NCBI GenBank assembly: GCA_021774615.1
Contig: JAJFIW010000025.1
Coordinates: 1-64,000 of the forward strand
Direction of reading: 5' to 3'
DNA length: 64,000 bases
Source of the DNA: Alphaproteobacteria bacterium
Lineage (GTDB): Bacteria > Pseudomonadota > Alphaproteobacteria > UBA1280 > UBA6503
The notes below the pieces were generated by a model. The model had not been told where the DNA came from. It saw nothing but the letters and a program-made list of their open reading frames with translations, and did no database searches. Every line of letters starts with the position of its first letter. The stretch's first letter is position 1. A program made the position numbers and the translations under genes. This document shows, piece by piece, positions 62,881-64,000 of the stretch.

Positions 62881-62991
62881 AGTCCGTGTTATACAGCGAC
62901 TTTTGCAATAAATCAAACATTGTTGAGTTTATTCAACATTATTACTTTACTTTATAACGAACAGTACCTATATGAGAGGAACTATTTTTTA

Positions 62992-63020
62992 AGTATCTTT
63001 TCTTTCTTTTTCCACTCTTT
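62992..63020 (+). promoter_or_regulatory. Pyrimidine-tract leader (copy 10)
   Basis: AGTATCTTTTCTTTCTTTTT then CCACTCTTT and AAGGAA before the ATG at 63035. Upstream is the inverted repeat TGTTGA-GTTTAT-TCAACA (62920-62937). Confidence 0.55.
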
Positions 63021-63034
63021 AAGGAAACGCAACA

Positions 63035-64000
63035 ATGAATAATATTCAAATGACGCTTCCTCAGTATTTAGATAGTCTATCTGAGGGGCCAGTTAACATT
63101 ACTTATAAACACCGTATATTGGGTGGATATTTTATAATCTCTATTGCTGGAGGTTTTTGCTATAAGGGTTATGGTAGTAAGCATGATGATAACCTAGATT
63201 CAAGCTTTCTTGAGCTTAATAAGAAAGAACTCTTGGCAGAGCGTGCAATCGGAGAGGAAATAGCTCCTAATTGTTACCATGGCTTGTTCTCTATTATCAA
63301 GAAAGGTGATAGCAGTTACCAAGTTGTAAGATATGGAGAAGAGCGTGGCTCTAGGGTTGTTAACTATCTTTTAAAGATGGTTAATGCTAGGCCTGTATCT
63401 TTGGAAGTAACTAGTCCTAGACAATTCAAGAGTTTGGGAGAAAGAATTCGTAAATTCCATTCTTCACTAGAAATGAAGAAAACAAACTCTGTTTTAGAGA
63501 CTATTAGTCTCAAATGCCATGTTATGGGTATGGTAGAAACGTTCATGAAAGAGCCTCTCATAGATCCCTACGACCTTAGCCTTGTAAGAGGTGTTTGGGG
63601 TTTTTGGGATAAAGAGCAAGATGACTTAATAGATGTGCTTACTCGCCATGGCGATTTTAGCCTTCATAACCTTGTATTTGATAAAATGTCTGGTGGGCTT
63701 GGATTTATTAATACCCAATCAGAGGTTAGCTATGTTACTAGGCCATATGTAGGTCTAGCAAAGTTAATAGCAGGGATGATCTTTAATAATAGAGCAGACC
63801 TTGTTTCTAGTCTCTTAGAAGGCTATGGCGGCTATAATGTTAGTATTCTGAATGGATGGGTTGGTTATTACTTGTTGGCACGTGGATTAAGCAAGCTAAA
63901 GCTAGCGTATTCTGACACGTATTTAGATGACTGCCCTGCTTTAAGAAGGGACGGGAGACGTCTAATCGAAAAAGCACAAATGTTCTTTGCCGATGGTTTT
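63035..64000 (+). CDS. Aminoglycoside-phosphotransferase-like kinase, truncated by window edge
   Basis: At least 322 codons, open to the end of the window. ATG 63035 has AAGGAA 9 nt upstream. Contains the catalytic-loop motif HGDFSLHNLVFDK (HGDxxxxN) of the APH/COG2187 fold, followed by GFINTQSE, where the usual Mg-binding Asp is replaced by Asn, so activity is uncertain. The distal YLLARGLSKLKLAY resembles the helix that precedes the AAA_33 part in COG2187 proteins; that part would lie beyond the window. Carries the pyrimidine-tract leader. Confidence 0.75.
   Translation, partial: MNNIQMTLPQYLDSLSEGPVNITYKHRILGGYFIISIAGGFCYKGYGSKHDDNLDSSFLELNKKELLAERAIGEEIAPNCYHGLFSIIKKGDSSYQVVRYGEERGSRVVNYLLKMVNARPVSLEVTSPRQFKSLGERIRKFHSSLEMKKTNSVLETISLKCHVMGMVETFMKEPLIDPYDLSLVRGVWGFWDKEQDDLIDVLTRHGDFSLHNLVFDKMSGGLGFINTQSEVSYVTRPYVGLAKLIAGMIFNNRADLVSSLLEGYGGYNVSILNGWVGYYLLARGLSKLKLAYSDTYLDDCPALRRDGRRLIEKAQMFFADGF

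Overview
This AT-rich window (about 40% GC by eye) looks like the chromosome of an alphaproteobacterium. The evidence is the DUF3576 lipoprotein-leuS-lptE-holA block, a DksA with the alphaproteobacterial CxETG-type finger, rpsT next to dnaA, a coxB-ctaA-ctaB-ctaG-coxA-coxC operon with assembly factors, an Omp porin and LPS-assembly and lipoprotein genes (so a diderm), and PCuAC and NDUFS6-like zinc-finger genes. I cannot place it below class. One tRNA gene is present (Arg-CCG). I see no rRNA, CRISPR array or complete insertion sequence.

Layout. 1-3.7 kb: a secreted lectin-like protein, yggS and a strongly expressed porin. 3.8-8.5 kb: DUF3576-leuS-lptE-holA. 8.6-10.1 kb: a four-gene cluster of tiny membrane proteins. 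10.2-12.0 kb: rdgB and hemW. 12.3-15.1 kb: three BON-domain lipoproteins interleaved with small membrane proteins. 15.2-17.5 kb: yraN and an LpoA-like activator. 17.5-20.9 kb: eight more small membrane proteins and a 162-bp hairpin element. 21-26 kb: rph, bcp, secB, a methyltransferase, orphan genes, a CDF transporter and yggT. 26.3-34.1 kb: an F-type conjugation/T4SS-like set (TraU with a very large insertion, TrbC-like, TraF-like, a soluble coupling ATPase with a separate membrane subunit, and a lipoprotein). 34.2-35.2 kb: a third small-membrane-protein cluster. 35.7-44.4 kb: maf, coaE, dnaQ, the dksA-to-phosphomannomutase operon, tRNA-Arg and two DsbA-like proteins. 44.6-50.4 kb: a CCA-enzyme/metallophosphoesterase fusion, an aldo/keto reductase, a probable oriC with four perfect DnaA boxes, rpsT and dnaA. 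52.7-59.5 kb: the cytochrome oxidase operon, including a 48-codon gene absent from ordinary ORF lists. 59.9-64 kb: two kinase-like genes flanking lepA, the second running off the window.

The most novel signal is a family of about 16 orphan proteins of 105-125 residues, mostly four hydrophobic segments each, in three clusters plus one singleton. Motifs shared within and across clusters suggest common descent. Many of the lead genes, together with several unrelated orphan genes, carry the same kind of leader: a -10-like hexamer followed at once by a pyrimidine tract (TATTATC-TTTTCT-type) and then a Shine-Dalgarno site. None of the housekeeping genes I compared has it. This looks like an undescribed lineage-specific regulon. 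Other notable items are the TraU insertion with 11-residue repeats, the split coupling protein, the CCA-phosphoesterase fusion, and the degenerate or divided aminoglycoside-phosphotransferase-like kinase pair around lepA.
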